Assembly (NCBI RefSeq): GCF_014652315.1
Contig: NZ_BMYO01000003.1
Span: forward strand, 124,412 to 188,411
Source of the DNA: Jeongeupia chitinilytica
GTDB lineage: Bacteria; Pseudomonadota; Gammaproteobacteria; Burkholderiales; Chitinibacteraceae
Reading direction: 5' to 3'
DNA length: 64,000 bases
Part shown: positions 28,161 through 36,581 of the stretch, piece by piece
Numbering within the stretch: the stretch's first letter is position 1
Layout: the number at the start of each line of letters is the position of its first letter
Program-made: the position numbers and the translations under genes
Notes under the pieces: generated by a model
The model's database searches: none
Told to the model about the DNA's origin: nothing
Seen by the model: only the letters and a program-made list of their open reading frames with translations

Positions 28161-29051
28161 ATGACTACACCCCGATTCAAGACGCTCGAGGACTTTGTCG
28201 GCAATACGCCGCTGGTTCGTCTCAAACGCCTGCCCGGCGATACGAGCAACATCGTCCTCGTCAAGCTCGAAGGCAACAATCCCGCCGGTTCGGTCAAGGA
28301 CCGGCCTGCGCTGTCGATGATCCGCCATGCCGAAGCGCGCGGCACGATCCGTCCCGGCGACACCCTGATCGAAGCCACCAGCGGCAATACGGGCATTGCG
28401 CTGGCCATGGCTGCAGCGATGATGGGTTACCGGATGGTGCTGATCATGCCGGCCAATTCCAGTGTCGAGCGGGTTCAGACGATGAAGGCCTACGGTGCCG
28501 AAGTCATTCTCGTCGACGGCATGGAAGTGGCTCGCGATCTCGCAACGCAGATGGTGGCCGAAGGCAAGGGGCTGGTGCTCGACCAGTTTGCCAATCCGGA
28601 CAACCCGCTGGCGCACTACGAAACCACCGGCCCGGAAATCTGGCGCGATACCGAAGGTACGATTACCCATTTCGTCTCCAGCATGGGGACCACCGGCACC
28701 ATCATGGGCACCGGGCGGTACCTGAAGGAGGTCGCGCCGCAGGTCGAGATTGTCGGCGTTCAGCCGTCCGACGGGGCGTCGATTCCCGGCATCCGCAAAT
28801 GGCCTGCTGAATATGTGCCGGCGATCTGCGACTTCTCGCAGATCGATCGCGTCATGGAGGTCGGTCAGCAGGACGCCGAAGACATGACCCGCCGGCTGGC
28901 GCGCGAGGAAGGCATCTTTGCCGGCATTTCGTCGGGTGGTGCGCTCGCGGCGGCCCTGCAGCTGTCCAAGCAGGTAGAGAACGCGGTGATCGTGTCCATT
29001 GTCTGCGATCGCGGCGACCGCTACCTGTCGACCGGGGTATTTCCGGCGTGA
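28161..29051 (+). CDS. cysM: Cysteine synthase B
   Basis: CysM is a PLP-dependent O-acetylserine sulfhydrylase that makes cysteine from sulfide or thiosulfate. The 296-aa protein starts with the family hallmark DFVGNTPLVRL. The PLP lysine is Lys46 in NPAGSVKDR, the SGNTGIALA substrate loop follows, and the cofactor phosphate loop SSMGTTGTIMGTGRYLK comes later. The CysM-type length and absence of a CBS domain fit. The stop overlaps the next gene's GTG start by 4 nt. Confidence 0.95.
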   Translation: MTTPRFKTLEDFVGNTPLVRLKRLPGDTSNIVLVKLEGNNPAGSVKDRPALSMIRHAEARGTIRPGDTLIEATSGNTGIALAMAAAMMGYRMVLIMPANSSVERVQTMKAYGAEVILVDGMEVARDLATQMVAEGKGLVLDQFANPDNPLAHYETTGPEIWRDTEGTITHFVSSMGTTGTIMGTGRYLKEVAPQVEIVGVQPSDGASIPGIRKWPAEYVPAICDFSQIDRVMEVGQQDAEDMTRRLAREEGIFAGISSGGALAAALQLSKQVENAVIVSIVCDRGDRYLSTGVFPA

Positions 29052-29317
29052 ATCCGCTTGACTGGATCGGCCATGTCGCCGGTGTCTGCACGACGTTCGC
29101 GTTCCTCCCTCAGGTGGTCAAGGTGTGGCGGACGCGCTCGGTCGACGACATTTCGCTCGGCATGTACTCGCTGTTCGTTTTCGGCGTCGCATTGTGGCTG
29201 CTGTACGGCGTGGTGATCTCGTCGTGGCCATTGATCATTCCGAACTCGATCACCCTGGTGCTTGCCGGTTCGGTGCTGGCGATGAAGCTGCGCTACTCGG
29301 TAGGGGCAAAACGATGA
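29048..29317 (+). CDS. SemiSWEET-type sugar transporter
   Basis: The 89-aa membrane protein has three hydrophobic helices and the PQ-loop motif near residues 19-32 (FLPQVVKVWRTRS, Pro21-Gln22). It matches bacterial SemiSWEETs, which work as dimers for facilitated sugar transport. Start GTG 29048 overlaps the cysM stop (GTGA), and the stop overlaps the PHP gene (ATGA). The substrate is unknown. Confidence 0.85.
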   Translation: MNPLDWIGHVAGVCTTFAFLPQVVKVWRTRSVDDISLGMYSLFVFGVALWLLYGVVISSWPLIIPNSITLVLAGSVLAMKLRYSVGAKR

Positions 29318-30174
29318 CGCCGGTCGACCTGCATTGTCATTCGAACATCTCGGACGGCCTGCTGCCGCCGCGCGAGGTCGTGCGCAAGGCGCAGGCCCGC
29401 GGTTGCCAGCTGTTTGCGCTGACCGATCATGACGACGTTCGCGGTCTGCCCGATGCGGCCGACGAAGCGGCGCTGCTCGGGATGCAATTCATCAACGGCG
29501 TCGAGATTTCGGTCAGTTGGGGCAAGCATACGCTGCATATCGTCGGCCTCGGCTTCGACCGTGATCATCCTGCCATCGTCAACGGACTGGCGAGCGTACG
29601 CGCGGGCCGGGCAGAGCGGGGCGAGCGCATGGCCGCGTCGCTGGCGGCGGTCGGCATCGACGGGGTGCTTGAAGGCGCGCGCAAGTACGCCGACAACCCG
29701 GAAATGATCAGCCGCACCCACTTTGCCCGGTACCTGGTGGAGGCGGGCAAGGCCAAGGACACACGCAGCGTGTTCAAGAAATTCCTCGTGCGCGGCAAGC
29801 CCGGCTACGTCGAGCATGAATGGGCGCGGCTGCACGAGGCCATCGACTGGATTCGCGAGGCCGGCGGCGTTGCCGTGCTGGCGCATCCGGGGCGTTACGA
29901 GCTCGGCAACGAAACCCTGCGCGTGCTGTTGACCGAGTATCGCCGACTCGGTGGCGAGGCGATCGAGGTCGTCTCGGGTAGCCATGGCGCTGCCGATGTC
30001 GGCCGTTTCTCGCGACTGGCTCAGGAGTTCGGTTTTCTTGCTTCCTGCGGCACCGATTATCACGCGACCGGCGAGGGCGCGCGCGAGCCCGGCCTCAATG
30101 CCGACCTGCCTGCCGGCTGCGAGCCGGTCTGGGCGCGCTGGTGGACGCCACCGTCAACGACAAACTTGCCCTGA
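29314..30174 (+). CDS. PHP-domain phosphoesterase, RNase AM (YciV/TrpH) family
   Basis: The 286-aa protein has a PHP metal-binding fold: HCHSNISDG (His7, His9), LTDHDD near 36-41, AHPGRYE and GTDYHAT at the C-terminal side. In E. coli this family matures the 5' ends of rRNA and degrades short oligonucleotides/pAp. It is followed by a YciO-like gene, and yciV-yciO is also a pair in E. coli. The start overlaps the SemiSWEET stop by 4 nt. Confidence 0.88.
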   Translation: MTPVDLHCHSNISDGLLPPREVVRKAQARGCQLFALTDHDDVRGLPDAADEAALLGMQFINGVEISVSWGKHTLHIVGLGFDRDHPAIVNGLASVRAGRAERGERMAASLAAVGIDGVLEGARKYADNPEMISRTHFARYLVEAGKAKDTRSVFKKFLVRGKPGYVEHEWARLHEAIDWIREAGGVAVLAHPGRYELGNETLRVLLTEYRRLGGEAIEVVSGSHGAADVGRFSRLAQEFGFLASCGTDYHATGEGAREPGLNADLPAGCEPVWARWWTPPSTTNLP

Positions 30175-30226
30175 CGATCGGGCGCTCGTCCGCTACAGTC
30201 GCAGCAGTACACCAAGAAGCGAATCC

Positions 30227-30856
30227 ATGTCCCAGTTCTTTTCGATCCATGCCGAAACGCCGCAGCCGCGCCTGATCAAGCAGGCGGTCGAGATCATCCG
30301 CAAGGGCGGTTTGATCGTCTATCCGACCGACTCCTGTTATGCGCTCGGCTGCGCGCTCGACAACAAGGACGCGCTCGAACGCATCCGCCGTATCCGTCAG
30401 TTGAGCGACAAGCACCATTTCACGCTGGCCTGCCACGATCTGTCGCAGCTGGGCAATTACGCCCGCGTCGACAACCGCACCTACCGGATGCTCAAGAGCG
30501 CGACGCCGGGCAATTACACCTTCATCCTGCTGGCGACCAAAGAGGTGCCGCGGCGCGTCTGGCACCCGAAAAAGCAGACCGTAGGGCTGCGCGTGCCCGA
30601 TCATCCGGTGGCACTGGCGCTGCTCGAGGAGCTGGGCGAACCGATGCTGTCGAGCTCGTTGCTGCTGCCGGGCGAAGACGACCCGATGTCCGATGCGTGG
30701 GAAATCCGCGACCGGCTCGAACACGATGTCGACCTCGTGATCGAGGGCGGCTACTGCGGCATCGAGCCGACGACGGTCATCGATCTGTCCGAAGGCGCGC
30801 CGGTACTGATGCGCGCCGGCAAAGGTCCGCTGGCGCCGTTCGGTCTCGACGCCTGA
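30227..30856 (+). CDS. YciO-like Sua5/YrdC/TsaC-family protein
   Basis: The 209-aa protein has the YrdC/Sua5 fold: GGLIVYPTDSCYALGC near the N-terminus, the RIRQLSDKHHFTLACHD nucleotide/RNA cleft, PGNYTFIL and VGLRVPDH. Members resembling TsaC make threonylcarbamoyl-AMP for t6A tRNA modification. The YciO branch has weak or uncertain activity, and the PHP neighbour favours that assignment. ATG 30227 begins the conserved MSQFFSIH segment. Confidence 0.85.
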   Translation: MSQFFSIHAETPQPRLIKQAVEIIRKGGLIVYPTDSCYALGCALDNKDALERIRRIRQLSDKHHFTLACHDLSQLGNYARVDNRTYRMLKSATPGNYTFILLATKEVPRRVWHPKKQTVGLRVPDHPVALALLEELGEPMLSSSLLLPGEDDPMSDAWEIRDRLEHDVDLVIEGGYCGIEPTTVIDLSEGAPVLMRAGKGPLAPFGLDA

Positions 30857-30879
30857 TATGAATCCGACTGGGAAATCAA

Positions 30880-31533
30880 ATGGGTGGTTTTGATCTGAGC
30901 AACTTCGTCCAGACGGTCTGCATCTGGGCGATTCCGGTGCTGTTTGCCATCACCGTGCATGAAGCGGCACACGGCTATGTGGCGCGGCATTTTGGTGACG
31001 ACACGGCGTCGCGACTGGGCCGGATTTCGCTGAACCCGATCCGTCATGTCGACCCGATCGGCACCGTCGCCTTGCCGCTCTTTCTGCTGGCGCTCGGCGG
31101 GTTCCTGTTTGGCTGGGCCAAGCCGGTGCCGGTGAACTTCGGCAAGCTGCGCAATCCGAAGCGCGACATGCTCTGGGTGGCCGCGGCCGGGCCGGCATCG
31201 AACTTCGTGATGGCGATCGGCTGGGCGCTGCTGATGAAGGCGGCGCTCGGGCTCGAGGGATTCAGTCTGCAGGAGCCGATGTTCCTGATGGGGCAGGCTG
31301 GCGTATCGATCAATCTGTCGCTGATGGTGCTGAATCTGCTGCCATTGCCGCCGCTCGATGGCGGCCGCATCCTCGTGTCACTGCTTCCCAACCGTCAGGC
31401 CATGTGGCTGTCGCGAATCGAGCCCTATGGCTTTTTCATTCTGATCGCACTGCTGGCGACCAATATGCTCGGCACCATCATGGCGCCGCTGATGCGGCTC
31501 GCGGCAATGCCGATCATGTTCATTTTGCACTGA
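30880..31533 (+). CDS. Site-2 protease-like M50 membrane metalloprotease
   Basis: The 217-aa protein is a compact M50B intramembrane peptidase with zinc motif HEAAH (about 29-33) in an early helix and NLLPLPPLDGG near residue 155 carrying the third ligand. It lacks PDZ domains, unlike RseP upstream in this window. The gene is commonly found before trpS in betaproteobacteria; the substrate is unknown. Confidence 0.88.
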   Translation: MGGFDLSNFVQTVCIWAIPVLFAITVHEAAHGYVARHFGDDTASRLGRISLNPIRHVDPIGTVALPLFLLALGGFLFGWAKPVPVNFGKLRNPKRDMLWVAAAGPASNFVMAIGWALLMKAALGLEGFSLQEPMFLMGQAGVSINLSLMVLNLLPLPPLDGGRILVSLLPNRQAMWLSRIEPYGFFILIALLATNMLGTIMAPLMRLAAMPIMFILH

Positions 31534-31560
31534 TAACCATAAATTCAAGGAATTAGCTCC

Positions 31561-32763
31561 ATGTTCCCCGATCGCGTCCTCTCGGGCATGCGCCCGACCG
31601 GCAAGCTGCATCTCGGCCACTATCACGGTGTACTGAAAAACTGGGTCAGATTGCAGAGCGAGCACGAGTGCCTGTTCATGGTCGCCGACTGGCATGCGCT
31701 GACGACGGCGTACGACGATGTCAGCGTGATCGAGAAGAGTGTCTGGGACATGGTGATCGACTGGATCGCCGCCGGTGTCGATCCGGCGCAGGCAACGATC
31801 TTCATCCAGAGCCGTGTGCCCGAGCATGCCGAACTGCACCTGCTGCTGTCGATGGTGACGCCGCTGTCGTGGCTCGAGCGCGTGCCGACGTACAAGGACC
31901 AGATCGAGAAGATGAGCCACAAGGATCTCGGGACCTACGGCTTCCTCGGCTATCCGCTGCTGCAGTCGGCCGACATTCTGCTGTACCGCGGCAATCTGGT
32001 GCCGGTGGGCGAGGATCAGGTGCCGCACGTCGAAATCACCCGGGAAATCGCCCGCCGTTTCAATCACGTGTTCGGAAAGGAAGTCGGCTTCGAAGAAAAG
32101 GCCGAAGCGGCGATCAAGAAGATCGGCGGCAAGAAAGGCAAGCTGTACGAAGACCTGCGTACACGCTACCAGCGTGACGGCGACGTCGAAGCGCTCGAAG
32201 CGGCGCGTGCCTTGCTGGCCGAAACGCAGAATCTGTCGCACGGCGATCGCGAGCGACTGTTCGGCTATCTGGAAGGCGGCGGCAAGATGATTCTGCCCGA
32301 GTCGCAGCCGCTGCTGACCGCGGCCAGCCGGATGCCGGGGCTCGACGGGAACAAGATGTCGAAGTCCTATGGCAACACGATCAGCCTGCGCGAGGATGCC
32401 GACTCGGTCGCGAAAAAGATCAAGCAGATGCCGACCGATCCGGCGCGCGTTCGCCGCACCGATCCGGGCGATCCGGACAAGTGCCCGGTCTGGCAGCTGC
32501 ACCAGGTGTACTCGGACGATGCGACCAAGGCCTGGGTGGTCGAAGGCTGCAAGAGCGCCGGCATCGGCTGTATCCAGTGCAAGCAGCCGGTGATCGACGG
32601 CGTGCTTGCCGAGCAGGCGCCGATGTTCGAGCGGGCCCAGCCTTATCTCGAAGATCCGACGCTGGTGAAAAAGATTGTTGCCGACGGTTGCGAGCGCGCT
32701 CGCGAGCTGGCGCGTGAAACCATGCGCGACGTGCGCGAAGCGATGGGACTGGCCTACAGCTGA
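31561..32763 (+). CDS. trpS: Tryptophanyl-tRNA synthetase
   Basis: TrpS charges tRNA-Trp. The 400-aa class Ic synthetase has the ATP-binding HLGH (17-20) and KMSKS (265-269) signatures and the GEDQ-containing segment. It is longer than the about 330-aa E. coli enzyme because of an internal charged insert around residues 165-240, consistent with the longer betaproteobacterial form. It sits between the S2P-like gene and a GNAT gene. Confidence 0.96.
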   Translation: MFPDRVLSGMRPTGKLHLGHYHGVLKNWVRLQSEHECLFMVADWHALTTAYDDVSVIEKSVWDMVIDWIAAGVDPAQATIFIQSRVPEHAELHLLLSMVTPLSWLERVPTYKDQIEKMSHKDLGTYGFLGYPLLQSADILLYRGNLVPVGEDQVPHVEITREIARRFNHVFGKEVGFEEKAEAAIKKIGGKKGKLYEDLRTRYQRDGDVEALEAARALLAETQNLSHGDRERLFGYLEGGGKMILPESQPLLTAASRMPGLDGNKMSKSYGNTISLREDADSVAKKIKQMPTDPARVRRTDPGDPDKCPVWQLHQVYSDDATKAWVVEGCKSAGIGCIQCKQPVIDGVLAEQAPMFERAQPYLEDPTLVKKIVADGCERARELARETMRDVREAMGLAYS

Positions 32764-32771
32764 GAGGTGTC

Positions 32772-33278
32772 ATGAGCATGCTGATTCGTCCTGCCACGGT
32801 TGCCGACGCACATGCGATCCGCGAACTGGTCACCGCTGCGTTCGGCCAGCCGGGAGAAGCCGGGCTGGTTGATGCGCTCCGGGATGCCGGGCGTGCAAGT
32901 GTCGAGCTGGTTGCGCAGGCCGATGATCTGATCGTTGGCCACGTGTTGTTCTCGTCTGTATCCGTCGAGGGCGTCGCTGGCGACGTCGCCGGATTGGCGC
33001 CGCTGGCGGTTGCCGCCGACTGGCGCCGGCAGGGCGTGGGCAGGGCGCTGATCGAAGCCGGCCTGACTGAGCTCAGGAAACAAGGTGCTGCCGCGGTCGT
33101 GGTGCTGGGTGATCCTGCCTACTACGGTCGATTCGGTTGCGTGCCGGCGTCCCGCTTTGGCCTCAGTTGTGAATACGAGGTGCCTGCCGAGTACTTCATG
33201 GCACTGGAGCTTTGGCCCGATGCGCTGGCGTTCGGCGCCGGCGTTGTCCGCTATGCGCCGGAGTTTGCCGCGCTGTGA
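32772..33278 (+). CDS. GNAT-family N-acetyltransferase (YhbS-like)
   Basis: The 168-aa protein shows the GNAT fold: LIRPATVADAHAI at the N-terminus, the acetyl-CoA loop with core RRQGVGRALI (about 80-89), and GDPAYYGRFG, a hallmark of YhbS-like members. The substrate is unknown. ATG 32772 follows GAGAGGTGTC; ATG 32778 is an alternative. Its stop overlaps the GTG start of scpA by 4 nt. Confidence 0.85.
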   Translation: MSMLIRPATVADAHAIRELVTAAFGQPGEAGLVDALRDAGRASVELVAQADDLIVGHVLFSSVSVEGVAGDVAGLAPLAVAADWRRQGVGRALIEAGLTELRKQGAAAVVVLGDPAYYGRFGCVPASRFGLSCEYEVPAEYFMALELWPDALAFGAGVVRYAPEFAAL

Positions 33279-34093
33279 CCGCTGGCGATGCGGTACTGGC
33301 GCACGTGCTCGGCGAGCCGGTGCATCAGTTGCCGGCCGACCTGTACATTCCGCCGGATGCTTTGCGTGTACTGCTCGAGTCTTTCGAGGGGCCGCTTGAT
33401 CTGCTGCTGTACCTGATTCGCAAGCAGAATCTGGATATTCTCGACATCCCGCTGGCCGACGTCACCGGGCAGTACATGCAGTATGTCGAAGCCATGCAGA
33501 CGAGCCGTTTGGAACTGGCTGCAGAATACCTGCTGATGGCAGCGGTGCTGATCGAAATCAAGTCGCGCCTGTTGCTGCCACGGCGCGACGAATACTTCGA
33601 CGACGGACCCGATCCTGACGTGGATGACCCGCGTGCCGAGCTGGTGCGCCGATTACTGGAGTACGAACAGATCAAGCAGGCCGCCTACGCGCTGTCCGAA
33701 CAGCCGCTGGCCGGGCGGGACTTTGCATTTGTTGCCGTGCTGTTCGAGCGGGAAATGATCCTGCGCCTGCCGGAGGTGGGGGCTGCGGATCTGCGCGCAG
33801 CGTGGCAGGGCATTCTGGCCCGAGCCAAACGCAATCAGCACCACCAGATCACCCCGGATTCGCTGTCGGTACGCGAACAGATGAGTCAGGTATTGCGGCT
33901 GCTGCAGGATGGTCGTTTGCATGCATTTGAAACGCTGTTCGATATGACGGCAGGCGTCCCGTTGCTGGTGGTGACCTTTCTGGCCGTGCTCGAGCTGGTC
34001 AAGGAAGAGCACATCGTCGTCAGTCAGGACGAGGGCTTCTCGGTGATTTATGTGCGGCTTGCCCGGAGTGCACCGGCGGAGGTCTTGCAATGA
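33275..34093 (+). CDS. scpA: Segregation and condensation protein A
   Basis: ScpA is the kleisin that bridges SMC heads with ScpB in chromosome compaction. The 272-aa protein carries FEGPLDLLLYLIRKQNLDILDIPLA..T, the N-terminal kleisin signature, an AAEYLLMAAVLIEIKSR helix, and a C-terminal winged-helix region. Start GTG 33275 gives an exact GTGA overlap with the previous gene; a later start would lose no conserved motif. The ATGA overlap with scpB supports one complex. Confidence 0.93.
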   Translation: MTAGDAVLAHVLGEPVHQLPADLYIPPDALRVLLESFEGPLDLLLYLIRKQNLDILDIPLADVTGQYMQYVEAMQTSRLELAAEYLLMAAVLIEIKSRLLLPRRDEYFDDGPDPDVDDPRAELVRRLLEYEQIKQAAYALSEQPLAGRDFAFVAVLFEREMILRLPEVGAADLRAAWQGILARAKRNQHHQITPDSLSVREQMSQVLRLLQDGRLHAFETLFDMTAGVPLLVVTFLAVLELVKEEHIVVSQDEGFSVIYVRLARSAPAEVLQ

Positions 34094-34632
34094 GCCCGGA
34101 CTGTTCGCCCAAACTGGTGCTGGAAGCTGCACTGCTGGTCGCGCAGGAGCCGCTGGCCATGCCGGCGCTGCGCCTGCTGTTTGCCGACGAATTGTCCGGC
34201 AAGGACATTGCCGCGCTGCTGGCCGAACTCAAGGGCGATTGGGCGGGACGCGGCGTCGAGCTGGTGCAGTTGGCCTCGGGCTGGCGTTTTCGCAGCCGTG
34301 CAGCGGTACAGCCGTATCTGGAGCGGCTCAGTCTGGAGCGTCCGCCACGCTACTCGCGTGCGGTCATGGAAACGCTGGCAATCATTGCCTATCGACAACC
34401 GGTCACGCGCGGCGACATCGAGGAAGTGCGCGGTGTCGCAGTGTCCAGCGCCATCATTCAGACGCTGAAGGAGCGCGGCTGGATCGACGTGGTCGGTCAC
34501 AAGGAGGTGCCTGGCCGCCCCGAGCTGTTGGCGACCAGCAAGTCTTTCCTCGATGACCTTTCCCTGGGATCCTTGTCCGATTTGCCGCCACTGGCCGAAA
34601 TGTCGTCGCTGGTCGAGCCGGACATCGGCTGA
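34090..34632 (+). CDS. scpB: Segregation and condensation protein B
   Basis: ScpB dimerises and binds ScpA in the SMC condensin. The 180-aa protein has two winged-helix domains. The conserved MetLAIIAYRQPVTR element followed by IEEVRGVAVSSAIIQTLKERGWI is visible in the second half. Its start overlaps scpA (ATGA). Confidence 0.94.
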   Translation: MSPDCSPKLVLEAALLVAQEPLAMPALRLLFADELSGKDIAALLAELKGDWAGRGVELVQLASGWRFRSRAAVQPYLERLSLERPPRYSRAVMETLAIIAYRQPVTRGDIEEVRGVAVSSAIIQTLKERGWIDVVGHKEVPGRPELLATSKSFLDDLSLGSLSDLPPLAEMSSLVEPDIG

Positions 34633-34651
34633 GCCCGGCAGAGGCCGGGCT
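34632..34651 (+). terminator. Possible weak terminator after scpB
   Basis: Arms AGCCCGG and CCGGGCT enclose a six-base loop directly after the scpB stop, but the 3' side (GTTGGG) lacks a proper T-run. It may be a weak or Rho-assisted terminator. Confidence 0.35.
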
Positions 34652-34738
34652 GTTGGGCTGCATCAAATTCGTCGCGAGCCGGCCTGCCACAGCAGGGCGC
34701 ACTGCGTTACATTGAGCGGTTACTCGCGAGCACAAAAC

Positions 34739-34957
34739 ATGATGAATGAAACGACAGCGGTCGGGATTGGTGCCGTGGCCATGCTGATGGTCTGGAAGTG
34801 GGCGGCAGCGGCATTGGCCAAGAAAGGGCTCAAGCGCTGGATCCAGCATGTGGTCGGTGGCGTTGCCGGCGTGCTGGTGCTGGCACTGGTTGTCGGAATA
34901 CTGGCGCCGGCGCGTCAATTGCCGCCGGTATCGTCTCCGGCCGCGACGGCGAACTGA
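34739..34957 (+). CDS. Small membrane protein, 72 aa
   Basis: I do not recognise this gene. The product has two hydrophobic segments (about 5-26 and 39-57) separated by a short basic stretch (KKGLKRW), followed by a Pro/Ser-rich tail. Two adjacent ATGs (34739 and 34742) could start it. It stands alone between scpB and the SYLF gene, with core-like base composition. Its existence is likely but not certain. Confidence 0.5.
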   Translation: MMNETTAVGIGAVAMLMVWKWAAAALAKKGLKRWIQHVVGGVAGVLVLALVVGILAPARQLPPVSSPAATAN

Positions 34958-35178
34958 ATTGGCTCCGGCGTGGTATCTATGGCGGGAATGTTTGACGTCG
35001 GCGGTCGATTGAAAGAGCGGACACTTTGAATGTGCGCATGATGCCCAATGACATTCCGAAAGAATGGCCGAGGCGTTACAAGTAATCTTTGCCGAAGAAT
35101 GGTGGTGGTTTGAGTGGCGGATACAGGTGCCGCTACCCAATAGAGTAGCGGTCCCGACCTCCGCAAAAAGATCCCGCC

Positions 35179-35817
35179 ATGAAGCACATCCTTTTTACCG
35201 TTTTGCTGACGGGCAGTACGCTGGCCAGTGCCGGCATCGTTTCGTCTGCGACTCCTGATGAAGTTCGCGCGGAAATCCGGCTGACGACAGCACGGACGCT
35301 CGAGCAACTTTATCAGCTGCATCCGGATGCAAAACCGCTGATCGCACAAAGTGCCGGTTACGCTGTTTTCGACAACTTGAGTACCACCATCGTGTTTGCA
35401 GGGGGTGCGACGGGCCATGGCATGGCGGTCGATCGCCGGAACAGCCATGCGACCTATATGAACATGTACGGCGCGCAACTCGGTCTCGGGCTTGGCGCGC
35501 AAAGTTACAAGCAGGTATTCGTGTTCCAGACAACGTCCGCCCTGAACGAGTTCATCCGGACGGGGTGGCAGGTCGGGGTGCAGGCTAATGCTGCCGCCAA
35601 GAACGGCAAAGACGGCGCCGCATACTCCGGTGCGGTCAGCATTGCCAAAGGCGTCTGGGTCTACCAGATGACCGAAACGGGTTTGGCGATGGAGGCGACC
35701 GTGAGTGGTGTGAAGTACGCCAGGGACAGTGAGTTGAACGCTTCCGGCGTGGCCTCTGCACCCGTTGCTTCGATGGCGAGCGCGCCCGCCAGAGTAGAGG
35801 CATCTGCGGCCAAATAG
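35179..35817 (+). CDS. Lipid-binding SYLF-domain protein (YSC84-like), periplasmic
   Basis: The 212-aa precursor has a signal peptide (cleavage near TLASAG), a central SYLF/YSC84 domain with AGYAVFDNLST and the closing motif SIAKGVWVYQMTETGLAME, and an Ala/Ser/Pro-rich tail. SYLF domains bind phospholipids; bacterial members are mostly uncharacterised envelope proteins. An inverted repeat (35130-35151, arms CCGCTAC/GTAGCGG) precedes the gene in its leader region. Confidence 0.75.
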   Translation: MKHILFTVLLTGSTLASAGIVSSATPDEVRAEIRLTTARTLEQLYQLHPDAKPLIAQSAGYAVFDNLSTTIVFAGGATGHGMAVDRRNSHATYMNMYGAQLGLGLGAQSYKQVFVFQTTSALNEFIRTGWQVGVQANAAAKNGKDGAAYSGAVSIAKGVWVYQMTETGLAMEATVSGVKYARDSELNASGVASAPVASMASAPARVEASAAK

Positions 35818-36297
35818 CATCCGGCGCCGGGCCTCGTGGCCAGCCCGGTCCGGCCGCTTTTCGCCCGAGTTCGTGCGGCGATTCAATCCCTCCGTCGGGA
35901 GCGAAGTCGGGTTTCACTGGCCAGCCACGCTGGCTAGAAAAGAACTGGTTCGGCCAGCTGAATGCAGAGGCTGCAAACGGCTCTTGTCAGCGGCCGTGCT
36001 CACCGCTGCTGCTGTGCACGGTTCGGCTGCGTCCGCTTCCCGCTGGGGCCGGCTTACCAGTTGTTCGATGTCGGCGTGAATTACGGTCGGCAATGGCAAT
36101 CAAGCCGCGGCAATGCGCGATCAGTGCCGATGGCGACGGCATCATCGGCCTCCGCAGACGCTCGGCGCAGCCAAAGCCATGCAACCCGCCGACGCGGTAA
36201 GCCTGCTGGCAAAAAGCCGGCATCTTGGCGCTGGAGATAGCGGGCAATGGCAAAAAATCACCACAAAGCGTAAACGTCTGATTTTATTGATAGGTAC
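35818..36297. other. Intergenic stretch at the edge of the island
   Basis: No convincing gene, promoter or repeat is visible in this stretch. Short open frames on both strands have no recognisable protein features. Base composition is core-like up to about 36.25 kb and then drops, marking the approach to the genomic island. Confidence 0.6.
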
Positions 36298-36326
36298 TGG
36301 GGCGGGTGACGGGAATCGAACCTGCA
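36298..36326 (-). other. tRNA 3'-end remnant (tRNA-Gly-like), putative attachment-site scar
   Basis: Read on the minus strand, this reproduces the end of a tRNA: T-arm GGTTCGATTCCCGT, acceptor strand CACCCGC, a discriminator and CCA. The acceptor CACCCGC matches betaproteobacterial tRNA-Gly(UCC). The matching 5' acceptor half GCGGGTG is not found upstream in the expected range, and one T-stem pair is mismatched, so it is not a complete tRNA. It sits exactly where the sequence becomes AT-rich, as expected for an integration scar. The isotype is an inference. Confidence 0.55.
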
Positions 36327-36581
36327 CGAAATCTTGCAGTTGTGCGGGTCGCAGTAAATTAACAGGCCAAATGCTGGCGAGGTTAAGTCCGTCGCCTATT
36401 TCTTAATGGAATAGCTCGTTCGTATTTTCTCTCTGCCTTTTTTATTGATGTCTGCGCAGCCTCAAACCTACAATAGGTGGTTTATTAGTAATTGATGACC
36501 CGCCAAATTTTTGTTGTGAGTGCACTTAACGAGTTTAGAAAAGTCGTAAAATATTTTATTGGGTGGTGTTTTTCGATTGAC

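Noticed and set aside
35130..35151. Riboswitch before the SYLF gene
   Set aside because: It is a single short hairpin with no conserved riboswitch core; only an unclassified inverted repeat is supported.
36298..36375. A complete tRNA gene at the island edge
   Set aside because: The 5' acceptor half and the D and anticodon arms could not be found in the expected range, so only a 3' remnant is called.
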